Assembly (NCBI GenBank): GCA_017456765.1
Contig: JAFTIR010000013.1
Coordinates: 1-64,000 of the forward strand
Origin: Clostridia bacterium
GTDB lineage: Bacteria; Bacillota; Clostridia; Oscillospirales; CAG-382
Direction of reading: 5' to 3'
DNA length: 64,000 bases
Positions 34,429 to 42,720 of this stretch are shown here, piece after piece. The first letter of the stretch is position 1. The number at the start of each line of letters is the position of its first letter. A program made the translations under genes and the position numbers. The notes under the pieces were generated by a model that saw nothing but the letters and a program-made list of their open reading frames with translations, searched no databases and was not told the origin of the DNA.

Positions 34429-34623
34429 GTGAAAATGAGCAGTTACGCGCCGCCTCCACCAAAAATCCCGAATGTGCAGCGTTTGGGATTTTTCCCTTTT
34501 ACCTATTACTTCTTCCCTCTTACCTCGGGATTTTTGGGAAGTAAGAAGTAATAGGTAAGAAGTAATAAGTATAAGTTAATCCCACACAGAAATGCTTTGT
34601 TTCTATGTGGGACTTGTCTTTTT
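34429..34623 (+). repeat. ssrA 3'-end repeat, copy 3, with island end
   Basis: It carries the same 19-bp lead-in ending GAGCAGTTACGC as copy 2, the core CGCCGCCTCCACCA (34448-34461), the terminator-like inverted repeat with an altered loop, and the downstream hairpins. It marks the right end of the second module. The rest of the gap to the next gene holds a promoter only. Confidence 0.88.
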
Positions 34624-34648
34624 ATAGAGCCAAACATTCCAAAAGCAC

Positions 34649-34677
34649 TTGACCGTAATTATAGTTTATGGTATAAT
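34649..34677 (+). promoter_or_regulatory. Promoter of the MFS gene
   Basis: TTGACC (34649-34654), a 17-bp spacer and TATAAT (34672-34677). Confidence 0.75.
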
Positions 34678-34735
34678 GTGTGGCAATGCGTGGTGCGAGC
34701 AAAGCAGCCTTTATCACGCGTCGGGAGGATTCATT

Positions 34736-35923
34736 ATGACAGCGCAGAAGAACTACAAAAAAACACTTACAGCCTGTTATCTCGGTTTTGTAACACAGGC
34801 AATATCGGCGAACTTCACCCCATTATTATTTTTGACATTTGCAAGCACCTACGGAATAACACTTGAAAAAATCGCCATGATTCCGATGGTATTCTATCTG
34901 ACACAGCTGCTCGTTGACCTTGCGGCTACAAAATTTGCCGACAAAATCGGGTACCGCGCCTGCGTTGTGGTATCTCAGGTCGTGTCATCGGTAGGCCTAA
35001 TACTCATGGCGTTCCTGCCCTCTCTTTTGCCGGTTCCCTTTATGGGAATTCTGATTTCGGTAGTGCTTTACGCCATAGGCAGCGGTCTTATAGAGGTACT
35101 TCTCAGTCCCATTGTCGAAGCCTGTCCCTTTGAAAACAAGGACGGGGTAATGAGTACCCTCCACTCCTTCTACTGTTGGGGTGCAATGGGTGTGATTCTG
35201 GGTTCTACTCTCTTTTTTACCGTATTCGGCGTAGAAAACTGGAAGATTTTAACTGTACTCTGGGCGCTGATTCCGTTATACAACACTTTTAACTTTATAA
35301 ACTGCCCGATTGAACGTCTGAACGGGGACGGCGAGAGCATGGGCATAAGAAATCTCTTGAAAACCCCCATATTCTGGCTGATGATAATACTTATGATATG
35401 CTCGGGTGCATCCGAGGCAACCATGGCTCAGTGGGCATCTGCATTTACCGAGTCTGCAATAGGCGTTTCCAAAACCATCGGTGACCTTGCAGGGCCGTGC
35501 CTTTTTGCCTTTTTTATGGGTATTACACGAATGATGTACGGAAAATTCAGCGAAAAACTTAATCTCGGCAAGGTTATGCTTATCTGTGGCATAATGGCGG
35601 CTGGCTGTTATCTGCTGGCGTCCCTTTCCACAATTCCGATTCTCGGTCTTGCAGGCTGTGCGCTCTGCGGTCTTGCCGTCGGCATCATGTGGCCGGGTTC
35701 TATCAGTGTTTCGTCAAAGGCTTGTCCGAGAGGCGGCACTGCCATGTTTGCATTCTTAGCCCTGGCGGGAGATTTAGGTGCTACGGTAAGTCCCACAATG
35801 GTAGGCAGCCTTTCTGAAATGGCAGGCGGTAATCTTAAAGCGGGACTTCTTGCCGCAACCGTTTTTCCCGTAATACTGGTTATTTGCCTGATTGTCCTTG
35901 GGAGAATGAAAAATCACAATTAA
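34736..35923 (+). CDS. Major facilitator superfamily transporter (FucP-like)
   Basis: A 395-residue protein with twelve predicted membrane segments. The segment YGITLEKIAMIPMVFYLTQL and the loop FADKIGYRACVVVSQ between helices 2 and 3 are typical of MFS sugar permeases of the FucP/YfkF kind. It probably moves a sugar or small metabolite, but the substrate is not readable. The start chosen is the ATG at 34736 after GGGAGGA; the longer frame from 34649 overlaps the promoter. It stands alone after the third ssrA-derived repeat and ends at a clear terminator. Confidence 0.82.
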   Translation: MTAQKNYKKTLTACYLGFVTQAISANFTPLLFLTFASTYGITLEKIAMIPMVFYLTQLLVDLAATKFADKIGYRACVVVSQVVSSVGLILMAFLPSLLPVPFMGILISVVLYAIGSGLIEVLLSPIVEACPFENKDGVMSTLHSFYCWGAMGVILGSTLFFTVFGVENWKILTVLWALIPLYNTFNFINCPIERLNGDGESMGIRNLLKTPIFWLMIILMICSGASEATMAQWASAFTESAIGVSKTIGDLAGPCLFAFFMGITRMMYGKFSEKLNLGKVMLICGIMAAGCYLLASLSTIPILGLAGCALCGLAVGIMWPGSISVSSKACPRGGTAMFAFLALAGDLGATVSPTMVGSLSEMAGGNLKAGLLAATVFPVILVICLIVLGRMKNHN

Positions 35924-35930
35924 AACCAGC

Positions 35931-35970
35931 TACCTGCATCACCTATCCGGTGGTGCAGGCTTCTTTTTGG
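35931..35970 (+). terminator. Terminator after the MFS gene
   Basis: CCTGCATCACC pairs with GGTGGTGCAGG (one G-U) around TATCC, followed by CTTCTTTTT. Confidence 0.75.
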
Positions 35971-36006
35971 CAAAAAATTTGTTTTATATTGCCCCGAAGG
36001 CGTTTT

Positions 36007-39000
36007 TTAAAATTCAGGTGAAGGCACGCCAACTTCCGAGTCTGTGTCGCCATTTACATAATTATCGTAGTCATCAACGATTTTCTGAAGTGCGGCATCA
36101 TCGGGAATTGTTTCAAGAACGTTCTTTGCCGTATCATAAATGTTGCCTGTAACAGGCTCGCCGTAGATTATAAACTGACTTGTGCCTACTGTGATTTTTG
36201 TATATGTTCTGCACACAACATCTGTCTTATAATTCTTTACCGGAACATTTACGAGAACGCCCGCAAACACAATGTGGTCATCATTATCCGAATTAAAGAT
36301 AAGGTCAATATTATCTTCTCTGCTAAATGCCACGCCCTGCACGAAATTCGGGGAGTTCACGGTAAGCTCTGTCGCATTTTCAAGGTTGTATGCCGCCGCA
36401 ACGATGAAGCCGTATTCGTCAATTACAAAATTTTCTTCTTCGTTCTTTGCTCTTGCCATTATGTTTGCCATAAAGCGCATACCCATATTGCCCGTTGTTC
36501 TTACCTGCGTTTCATCGTACATGGAGGCGTAGTTGTCAATACCAAGTTTTGTAACCTGTCTTGTTTCGGCATCAACAAAGAAATACTGAGTCTTTGCCAC
36601 CTCTACCGCGTCATACGATGCCTTTTCAACAATCTCAATAAGCGTATCCTCTTGTACATCAAGATATATAATAGTGCCCTCTTCGGGTATTGCATAGCTG
36701 TCACGCACGCCGTTTATAACTTTATATCTGAAATTAGTATCATTTACTCTCGCGCCTACATCAATAGCAACAGGGGGAGCACCTGCAACGGTGTAATTGA
36801 TACTCTCTTTAATGGTATCTGTTGTTTCTCCGTCGGGGTCTACAAAATAGCAGCCGTCGGGAAGATTGTATACATAGGCGGGCAAAGCATCGCCTGTCTG
36901 ATTCTGAATAATGATACCTGCGGGATTGGGATGCTGCGAAAGGTCAACTGTACCTGTCATATGCAGGATTATGCCCCTTGTTTCGCCGCCGTTTATAATT
37001 ACAGAATCTCCATGTGCTTTAATGGCTACACTGGATTCGTCGTCGGATATTACTTTACCGCCGTTGATTTTAACAACTGCCTGTGTTGCAACACCGGATG
37101 TATCCATGACTATTGCCCTGTGTGGACCATAAACAGTACCGCTTTGAAGGGTAAGCATTGTGTAATCATGAAGACATATGGCGGCACAATCTGAGGCTGT
37201 TGTTTCAATTCTGCCTGTCTTCTCCTTCGAGGAGTCGCAGACGGTAAGTAAAGTTTCGTTTCTAACAACCAAGGTGTAATCAGAGGAGGTTATCTTAAAG
37301 CCGTTAAGGTCAAAAGTGAAGTCTCCTATCTCTATATCAAGACCATTTTCGCCAAGGTCTACATCTCTATAAAGTGTAAGGGTTGACTCGTTATTTTCTA
37401 CTGCAAACAAAACTGCCTCTTGGAAATTCTCAAAGAAATGCGTTTTCTCCTCTGTTTTTACCGTGTAAAATCTCTTTACCGAGCAAAGCGAGCAGACATT
37501 ATCTTCAAACTCGTGGGTACATTCTGTTTTACAAACTGTACAGTAGCCGTCCTCGTAGCTGTGGGGATTGTCTGTTGTTCCGCACTCGAAGGAGCAGATG
37601 TCGCATATATGGTCGTCACCAAAGGAATGTGCAAAATCCTTGCCACATTCAAAGGAGCAGTTTTTGCAGATAAAAGAGCCGTTTTCAAACTCATGTCCCG
37701 TACACAGAGGCTCGATTGCAAGGAAGGTCTGGGAGGTATTACCAAAGCTGTCTTCGCAGTTATAGGTTTTGTATTTAAGCTCCTCGTTTACAAAAATCGC
37801 AAAAGCACATTCACTGTCGTAGGCACCCGAAACCCAATTGAATTTATATGCGCTTGTCATATCGTAGTCAAGCTCAAATGTTTCCTGCTTAATTTCGTGA
37901 TCTGCTATCTCGATTGTTCCGACAAGCTCCTCTGTTTCTCCCTCTACCTTATATACCTCGATTTTTGCTTCGTTCCAGCTATCGGCGGGAGAATCAAATG
38001 CTGAAATATATAACCCGATCTTCGGATTTACAGCGTTGTTCTTTGAAACAATGTATCCAAAGCCACCTTCTTCAATTTCCTGAATTTCTAAATGCAATGC
38101 ATCGCATATCACATAGTCCGCAGGTAAAGTAATGTCCGAGAAATCCATTGCCTCAGCATTACCATTACTAAGTGTTATATTTTCAATGCCTTCAAAGTCT
38201 TCAAAGACAAGGCTTCCTCCGTAAATTGCCACATAGCAGCTATCCGTAATGCCGCTGAAGGTAACTATGCCATCATAAATGGAGATACCATAAGAGCTAA
38301 ACATACCGCCTTCAACAGTAAGTGTGCTGCCTGTACCCTGAACATACACATTATTCTTAAAAGTACCGTCTTTTACAGTCACCTTTGATGAACCTTGGAT
38401 AATCAGACACGCTGACGATCCCGTAGCATTGAGCGTGCCCTGACCGTCAATTATAAGCTCGGCTGTTCCGTTGACACATATTGCACTTTCTGCATTCAGA
38501 GTGTAGTCGCCAAAGTAAAAAGTGAATTTTCCGGCAGATATGTATAACATACCATTATTATAATCAATATTTTTGTTTAAGAAAAGCGTGCTGTTCTCGC
38601 TCTTTGCCGCCTCTTCAAGAGCTTCATCTAATGTAAGATAGTAGGTTGTAGAACCGTCGTGTGTAACAACATAAGCCTCTTTTCTGAAACCGCAAACCGT
38701 ACACTCGCCATCCGCAAAGGAATGAGTACATTCTGCCTTACAGATTGCACATACGCCGTCCTTGTTTTCCCAGTTGTGAGGAGCACCCTGCGTGCCGCAG
38801 GCAGTTTTACAAATGGTGCAGATGTTGTTTTCGTCAAATTTGTGAGCAAAATCACTTCCGCAGGTAAGAGAGCAAACAGAGCATACCAGAGTGCCTTCGG
38901 CAATAGAGTGCTCACAGCTTGATTCAAGGGTGAAAATCACATCGCCGTCCTGTACACTGCTCAGTGCTTCGCTCTCTGTGGCAAAAACACTCTCGCCGCC

Positions 39001-39384
39001 AATCAAGATTTCAAAACTGCATTCTTGGTCATAGGTTCCCTTTGTCCAGACAAAAGAGTAGGAGTACAAATCATTGTAATCCTCAAGTGTGATGGCTTTT
39101 TCGGGCACGCTGTCCTCGATGGTGAATGTCTCAACCAGAAAAGTGCCCTTATAAACCGAAAGCGATGCACCGTTCCAGCCGTCACCGTAGGAGTCGTAAA
39201 GCTTTATTTCAAGGGTTTTTATTGCCGAAAGAGTCGCAGTTTCATGTGCTTCGTTGGTGTGCAGATGCTCATGCGCAGAGTCCGAGACCGTTACGGCACT
39301 CGGCAGAGCAACTACGGATGTCGGGAGCAGTGAAACAATCATTAAAACAGAAAGAATCAATGCTGTAAACCTTTTTGTTTTCAT
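36007..39384 (-). CDS. Large modular secreted surface protein with Cys-rich and beta-helix repeats
   Basis: A 1125-residue secreted protein (signal peptide about 1-27, ending SVVALPS). It contains a duplicated architecture. Each half has a beta module with SYGDGWNGASLSVYKG or SPADSWNEAKIEVYK, then knuckle-like Cys repeats (CTICKTACG, CAICKAECTHSF, CTVCGF), then right-handed beta-helix-like repeats (GTFKNNVYVQG, GGMFSSYGISIYDG). The last 250 residues form a separate domain. No sortase motif or SLH repeat is seen, so attachment is unclear. It is 43 bp downstream of a TetR gene on the same strand and probably in its regulon. The knuckles may bind zinc. The function is unknown; adhesion or host interaction is possible. 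Confidence 0.7.
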   Translation of the reverse strand: MKTKRFTALILSVLMIVSLLPTSVVALPSAVTVSDSAHEHLHTNEAHETATLSAIKTLEIKLYDSYGDGWNGASLSVYKGTFLVETFTIEDSVPEKAITLEDYNDLYSYSFVWTKGTYDQECSFEILIGGESVFATESEALSSVQDGDVIFTLESSCEHSIAEGTLVCSVCSLTCGSDFAHKFDENNICTICKTACGTQGAPHNWENKDGVCAICKAECTHSFADGECTVCGFRKEAYVVTHDGSTTYYLTLDEALEEAAKSENSTLFLNKNIDYNNGMLYISAGKFTFYFGDYTLNAESAICVNGTAELIIDGQGTLNATGSSACLIIQGSSKVTVKDGTFKNNVYVQGTGSTLTVEGGMFSSYGISIYDGIVTFSGITDSCYVAIYGGSLVFEDFEGIENITLSNGNAEAMDFSDITLPADYVICDALHLEIQEIEEGGFGYIVSKNNAVNPKIGLYISAFDSPADSWNEAKIEVYKVEGETEELVGTIEIADHEIKQETFELDYDMTSAYKFNWVSGAYDSECAFAIFVNEELKYKTYNCEDSFGNTSQTFLAIEPLCTGHEFENGSFICKNCSFECGKDFAHSFGDDHICDICSFECGTTDNPHSYEDGYCTVCKTECTHEFEDNVCSLCSVKRFYTVKTEEKTHFFENFQEAVLFAVENNESTLTLYRDVDLGENGLDIEIGDFTFDLNGFKITSSDYTLVVRNETLLTVCDSSKEKTGRIETTASDCAAICLHDYTMLTLQSGTVYGPHRAIVMDTSGVATQAVVKINGGKVISDDESSVAIKAHGDSVIINGGETRGIILHMTGTVDLSQHPNPAGIIIQNQTGDALPAYVYNLPDGCYFVDPDGETTDTIKESINYTVAGAPPVAIDVGARVNDTNFRYKVINGVRDSYAIPEEGTIIYLDVQEDTLIEIVEKASYDAVEVAKTQYFFVDAETRQVTKLGIDNYASMYDETQVRTTGNMGMRFMANIMARAKNEEENFVIDEYGFIVAAAYNLENATELTVNSPNFVQGVAFSREDNIDLIFNSDNDDHIVFAGVLVNVPVKNYKTDVVCRTYTKITVGTSQFIIYGEPVTGNIYDTAKNVLETIPDDAALQKIVDDYDNYVNGDTDSEVGVPSPEF

Positions 39385-39427
39385 AATGAGTCTCCTTTGA
39401 TGTATGTTGGTTTTCTTTTTTTAGGTG

Positions 39428-40111
39428 TTACTTAAGGCGAGAAACAAAATCGTCAAAAACTTTATTTCCCAGTGCCACAAGGTCATTTGACAGCACCTTT
39501 TCTATGATGATTTTTCTCTCCTCTTCCTCAATCTCATAGATTTTCATGATTGAGTCGAGGGTGAGGGTGATTTTATCTTCGAGTGTATAGTATCTGTCAC
39601 ATCGCGTTGTAAGTGCCGACAGCTCAATACTCGTGCAGACGTTTTCGAGTTTTCTGAAGTCTTCCTCCGAAAGTGATGGAAGTCTGTCACCGAGCATGTG
39701 GTAATTTTTCTTTGCCGTCCAGTCCTTTATCATTTCAAGTGTATGCGGATGGATGTATGCAGAATGATACAAATCCCAGGCTTTTTCATTATTTTCACAA
39801 AGTGCTATCTGAAGTGCCACCTCCATTGCGCAGGCGAGCATTGAGTCGTTTGTCTTTTCGTGGGTTTCTTCGATAACATTCAGGTGAAAATCCATAATTT
39901 CCTGTATGAGAATGAGTAGCATATCCTCCTTAGCCCTGAAGTAGTAGGTAATATTGCCGAGCTTTACTCCCGTTTCCTCCTGAATCATTTTAAAGGTAGT
40001 GTTTGAATAGCCATTTTCAAGAAACAGCTTTACTGCGCCTTTTATGATTCTTATTTCGGTCTCCGAAAGCGGGGAAAGCCTTTTGTTTCGTTCAATAATA
40101 CTTTTTAGCAT
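39428..40111 (-). CDS. TetR-family transcriptional regulator
   Basis: A 227-residue regulator. The N-terminal helix-turn-helix (about 20-65) reads IKGAVKLFLENGYSNTTFKM and VKLGNITYYFRAKEDMLL, as in TetR proteins; the remaining helices form a ligand-binding and dimer domain. The promoter contains an operator-like inverted repeat next to the -10 box, indicating autoregulation. The gene for the large secreted protein follows after 43 bp and may share the control. The ligand is unknown. Confidence 0.85.
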   Translation of the reverse strand: MLKSIIERNKRLSPLSETEIRIIKGAVKLFLENGYSNTTFKMIQEETGVKLGNITYYFRAKEDMLLILIQEIMDFHLNVIEETHEKTNDSMLACAMEVALQIALCENNEKAWDLYHSAYIHPHTLEMIKDWTAKKNYHMLGDRLPSLSEEDFRKLENVCTSIELSALTTRCDRYYTLEDKITLTLDSIMKIYEIEEEERKIIIEKVLSNDLVALGNKVFDDFVSRLK

Positions 40112-40133
40112 GCCCTTATCCTCTCATTCATAT

Positions 40134-40177
40134 TTAGTACGTATACTAATTGTATCACAATATCATCCTAATGTCAA
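40134..40177 (-). promoter_or_regulatory. TetR promoter with overlapping operator
   Basis: On the minus strand TTGACA (40172-40177), a 17-bp spacer and TACAAT (40149-40154). The inverted repeat TTAGTA/TACTAA (40134-40149) lies immediately after the -10 box, placed to block transcription when bound. Confidence 0.7.
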
Positions 40178-40194
40178 TACTTTTTTTGCACGTC

Positions 40195-40223
40195 TTGACG
40201 ATTTTTTCCATATCTGTTAAAAT
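40195..40223 (+). promoter_or_regulatory. Promoter of the rRNA methyltransferase gene
   Basis: TTGACG (40195-40200), a 17-bp spacer and TAAAAT (40218-40223), 20 bp before the start codon and divergent from the TetR promoter. Confidence 0.65.
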
Positions 40224-40242
40224 AATGTACAGGTGATAAATT

Positions 40243-41124
40243 ATGAAAGAAATTTTCTCATGCCCCGTTTGCAATGGCGCACTTTCACGGCTTGACAGAA
40301 CCTACAAGTGTCAGAGCGGACACAGCTTTGACATTTCAAAAGAGGGGTATGTAAACCTTCTGTTGTCAAACAAGAACTCCGACACCTCGGGCGACGACAA
40401 GGAAATGGTAAGAGCAAGAACGGCGTTTCTCGACGGGGGATATTATTCCCCATTAAGGGAAAGAATGTATAAGCTAATAAAAGAACTCTGCCCCGACAGT
40501 CCCGTGATTCTCGACGCAGGCTGCGGAGAGGGGTACTACACTTCGCTTTACAGCACTCTTTCAGACAGCACCTTCGGCATCGACATTTCAAAATCAGCGG
40601 TAAAGCACGCCGCAAAACGATGCAAGAATGCTTCCTTTGCCATCAGCTCTGTGTATCATATGCCCGTCACAGACGAAAGCTGTGACATTATTATAAACTG
40701 TTTTTCCCCAAATGCCCCCGATGAATTCAGCCGGGTTTTGAAAAACGGCGGTTACCTTTTATATGTCGTGCCTGCACCGAGGCACTTATGGGAGCTTAAG
40801 AGCGTGCTTTACGATACGCCTTACGAAAACGAGGAAAAGGAAGAGATGTACGACGGTTTTGAGCTTTTGAAAATTGAAAAAGTCACGACGTGTTTTACAC
40901 TTGATACAAACGAAAAGATTCTCTCGCTCTTTCACATGACGCCCTACACATGGAATACGCCAAAGGAGAGCGCCGAAAGGTTATCGGGGCTTGACAGGCT
41001 TTGCGTTACGGCGGATTTCAGGATTCATGTTTTTAAGAAGGTGAAAAAAAGATTTCTCCAAACCGAGCCATCTCTCCTTTTGAGTGGAGAATTTTTGCCT
41101 ACTTTTGCTTCGGGGCAAAAGTAG
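40243..41124 (+). CDS. rlmA: RlmA-type 23S rRNA (guanine) methyltransferase with repeat-encoded tail
   Basis: A SAM-dependent methyltransferase (293 aa). The N-terminal zinc site (FSCPVCNGALSRLDRTYKC then SGH) and the FDISKEGYVNLLLS segment are characteristic of RlmA(I/II), which methylates G745 or G748 of 23S rRNA and can modulate tylosin-type macrolide sensitivity. The SAM motif is ILDAGCGEGYYT near residue 87. The last 27 or so codons, after VFKKVKK, come from the mosaic repeat that also occurs at 15124-15200, which also supplies the TAG stop. The natural end was probably shorter. The catalytic core looks intact. Confidence 0.85.
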   Translation: MKEIFSCPVCNGALSRLDRTYKCQSGHSFDISKEGYVNLLLSNKNSDTSGDDKEMVRARTAFLDGGYYSPLRERMYKLIKELCPDSPVILDAGCGEGYYTSLYSTLSDSTFGIDISKSAVKHAAKRCKNASFAISSVYHMPVTDESCDIIINCFSPNAPDEFSRVLKNGGYLLYVVPAPRHLWELKSVLYDTPYENEEKEEMYDGFELLKIEKVTTCFTLDTNEKILSLFHMTPYTWNTPKESAERLSGLDRLCVTADFRIHVFKKVKKRFLQTEPSLLLSGEFLPTFASGQK

Positions 41125-41150
41125 GTCGGCACCGCAGTGCCGAAACACTC
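41040..41150. repeat. Mosaic repeat overlapping the 3' end of rlmA
   Basis: The segment from AGATTTCTCCAAACCGAGCC to CTTCGGGGCAAAAGTAG nearly matches 15130-15200, including the TTTTGnTTCGGGnCAAAA palindrome. It contributes coding sequence and the stop codon to rlmA. Confidence 0.85.
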
Positions 41151-41171
41151 CCCCTGAAAGGACAATAAATT

Positions 41172-42143
41172 ATGAAAACACCAATATCCTCCGGCGTAAT
41201 AACCAACTACAACTGCACGGCTTCCTGCCGTCACTGCATGTTTGCCTCATCCCCCGAGTGTAAAAAGGACTACATGACACGCGACATGGCAGAAAATGTA
41301 GCTTCTCTTTTAGAGAGGGCAGGCACAATTTCCGTACACATAGGCGGCGGTGAGCCGTTTATGGACTTCGACGGACTCTGCACCCTCATACAGGCACTAA
41401 ACCGTCACGGCATCGGCATTGACTACATAGAAACAAACGGCTACTGGGCAAATGACGAAGAGTTTGCAAAAAGACGTCTTGAGGTACTTAAACGCCTTGG
41501 CGTTTACACAATCATGGTGTCGGTCGACCCGTTTCACATTGAATATGTGCCGCTTGAGAGGGCGCTTAAGCTCGTTTCTCTTCTTCAGAAACACGGATTT
41601 GACTACTTTATTTGGCAACAGAGATTTTTGAAACGTCTTATGGCGCTCGACACAACCAAAACTCACACAAAAGAAGAGCTTATGAGTGTTCTCGGCGACG
41701 ACTACATAACAGAAACCGCAAGGGAGTACGGACTTGGCATTAACGGCAGAGCGCTTCACTTTGCGCCCTCGTTATACGGAAAGAAACAAGCCGATGTTTT
41801 CGCAACAGACGACGAGTGTCCCTCACTCACCCGTCCCCACCACTGCCACATCGACCTCTACGGAAACGCCATTCCGTCAAGGTGTACAGGTATACAAGCC
41901 GAGGCAGAGGATTATCTTTGCGGCAACATTGCTAGGGACAAATATCCTGTACTTGCACGTCTCATTTCGGGCGGCACAAAAGAGCTTTTTGAGTACGCAA
42001 AGGAGTGCGGATTTGTTCCCGACAAGGATGGCTACGCCACAAGGTGCGCTTTCTGTTTTGCCATGAGGGAGTTTTTGGAGAAGAATTGTCCCTCGCAGGA
42101 TTTGGGCCCGGCGGATTTTTACAGACAGATGAGGGAAAAATAG
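41172..42143 (+). CDS. Radical SAM protein
   Basis: A 323-residue protein. The radical SAM cluster motif is CTASCRHCMF (CxxxCxxC, residues about 12-19), followed by a SAM-binding GGGEPFMDF. A C-terminal cysteine set (HHCHIDLYGNAIPSRCTG, then RCAFCFAMREFL) could bind an auxiliary cluster, as in SPASM or Twitch-type enzymes. The reaction and substrate are not recognisable; peptide or cofactor modification is possible. It begins 47 bp after the methyltransferase. Its stop is the first TAG of a GGAATTA-type repeat. Confidence 0.8.
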   Translation: MKTPISSGVITNYNCTASCRHCMFASSPECKKDYMTRDMAENVASLLERAGTISVHIGGGEPFMDFDGLCTLIQALNRHGIGIDYIETNGYWANDEEFAKRRLEVLKRLGVYTIMVSVDPFHIEYVPLERALKLVSLLQKHGFDYFIWQQRFLKRLMALDTTKTHTKEELMSVLGDDYITETAREYGLGINGRALHFAPSLYGKKQADVFATDDECPSLTRPHHCHIDLYGNAIPSRCTGIQAEAEDYLCGNIARDKYPVLARLISGGTKELFEYAKECGFVPDKDGYATRCAFCFAMREFLEKNCPSQDLGPADFYRQMREK

Positions 42144-42640
42144 GAATTAGGAATTGGGGGATTCGCCGTCTGCGGACGGCGGTCTTTGGTACTTTTATCC
42201 CGAAACAAAAGTACCAAAAATTCTCCGCTCATGTGTCGGAATTTTCAGAGATTCCGACACGGGCCGCGGCGGCCCTTTTTAGCCCTCTACGAAACATAAG
42301 TGAATTTTTAAATGAACTTCCACTACCTCATGTGTATTTGCTTGCCGTTCGGCAAAATGGTGTGCAGGAAGTACACAGCCGCAAAGTTTTCGACAAGAAA
42401 AACAAATTATGGCTTTAGCGAACATTTCGTAGGCTCACCAAAAATGCAGGTTTGCAGTCAATCAAAAAAATGATGGCTAACGAGATTTTCGAGTGCATAC
42501 CGTAGAACAACAAAAAAGAGCCGCCACGGCTCGTGTCGAATGTTACGGAGCGAAGCGAAGTTTTCGACACATGAGTGGAGAATTTTTGCCCACTTTTGCT
42601 TTGTGGCAAAAGAAACTCGTCCTCCGCAGAGGACGAAATC
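42141..42640. repeat. Heptamer plus mosaic repeat block
   Basis: The 577-bp gap before trkA starts with a GGAATTA run. It continues with CGCCGTCTGCGGACGGCG, a TACTTTTATCCCGAAACAAA palindrome, GGGCCGCGGCGGCCC, the 42427-42515 module shared with 1-90, GAGCCGCCACGGCTC and a palindrome with GTTACGGAGCGAAGCGAAG. No gene is supported. Confidence 0.8.
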
Positions 42641-42648
42641 CCTCCCTC

Positions 42649-42677
42649 TTGCAAAATCCCCACCAATATGTTATAAT
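42649..42677 (+). promoter_or_regulatory. Promoter of trkA-trkH
   Basis: TTGCAA (42649-42654), a 17-bp spacer and TATAAT (42672-42677), 43 bp before trkA. Confidence 0.7.
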
Positions 42678-42720
42678 AGTAATTCAAAACAAACCATTCC
42701 CAAAAAAAGAAGGAAAAAAC

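Noticed and set aside
22758-34623. Copies 2 and 3 as additional tmRNA or tRNA genes
   Set aside because: Only the last 14 bases of tmRNA are present; the T-arm and 5' acceptor half are missing.
42493-42720. N-terminal extension of TrkA
   Set aside because: The added residues translate the mosaic repeat and the promoter; TrkA proteins begin at MKIIIFGCGKIG.
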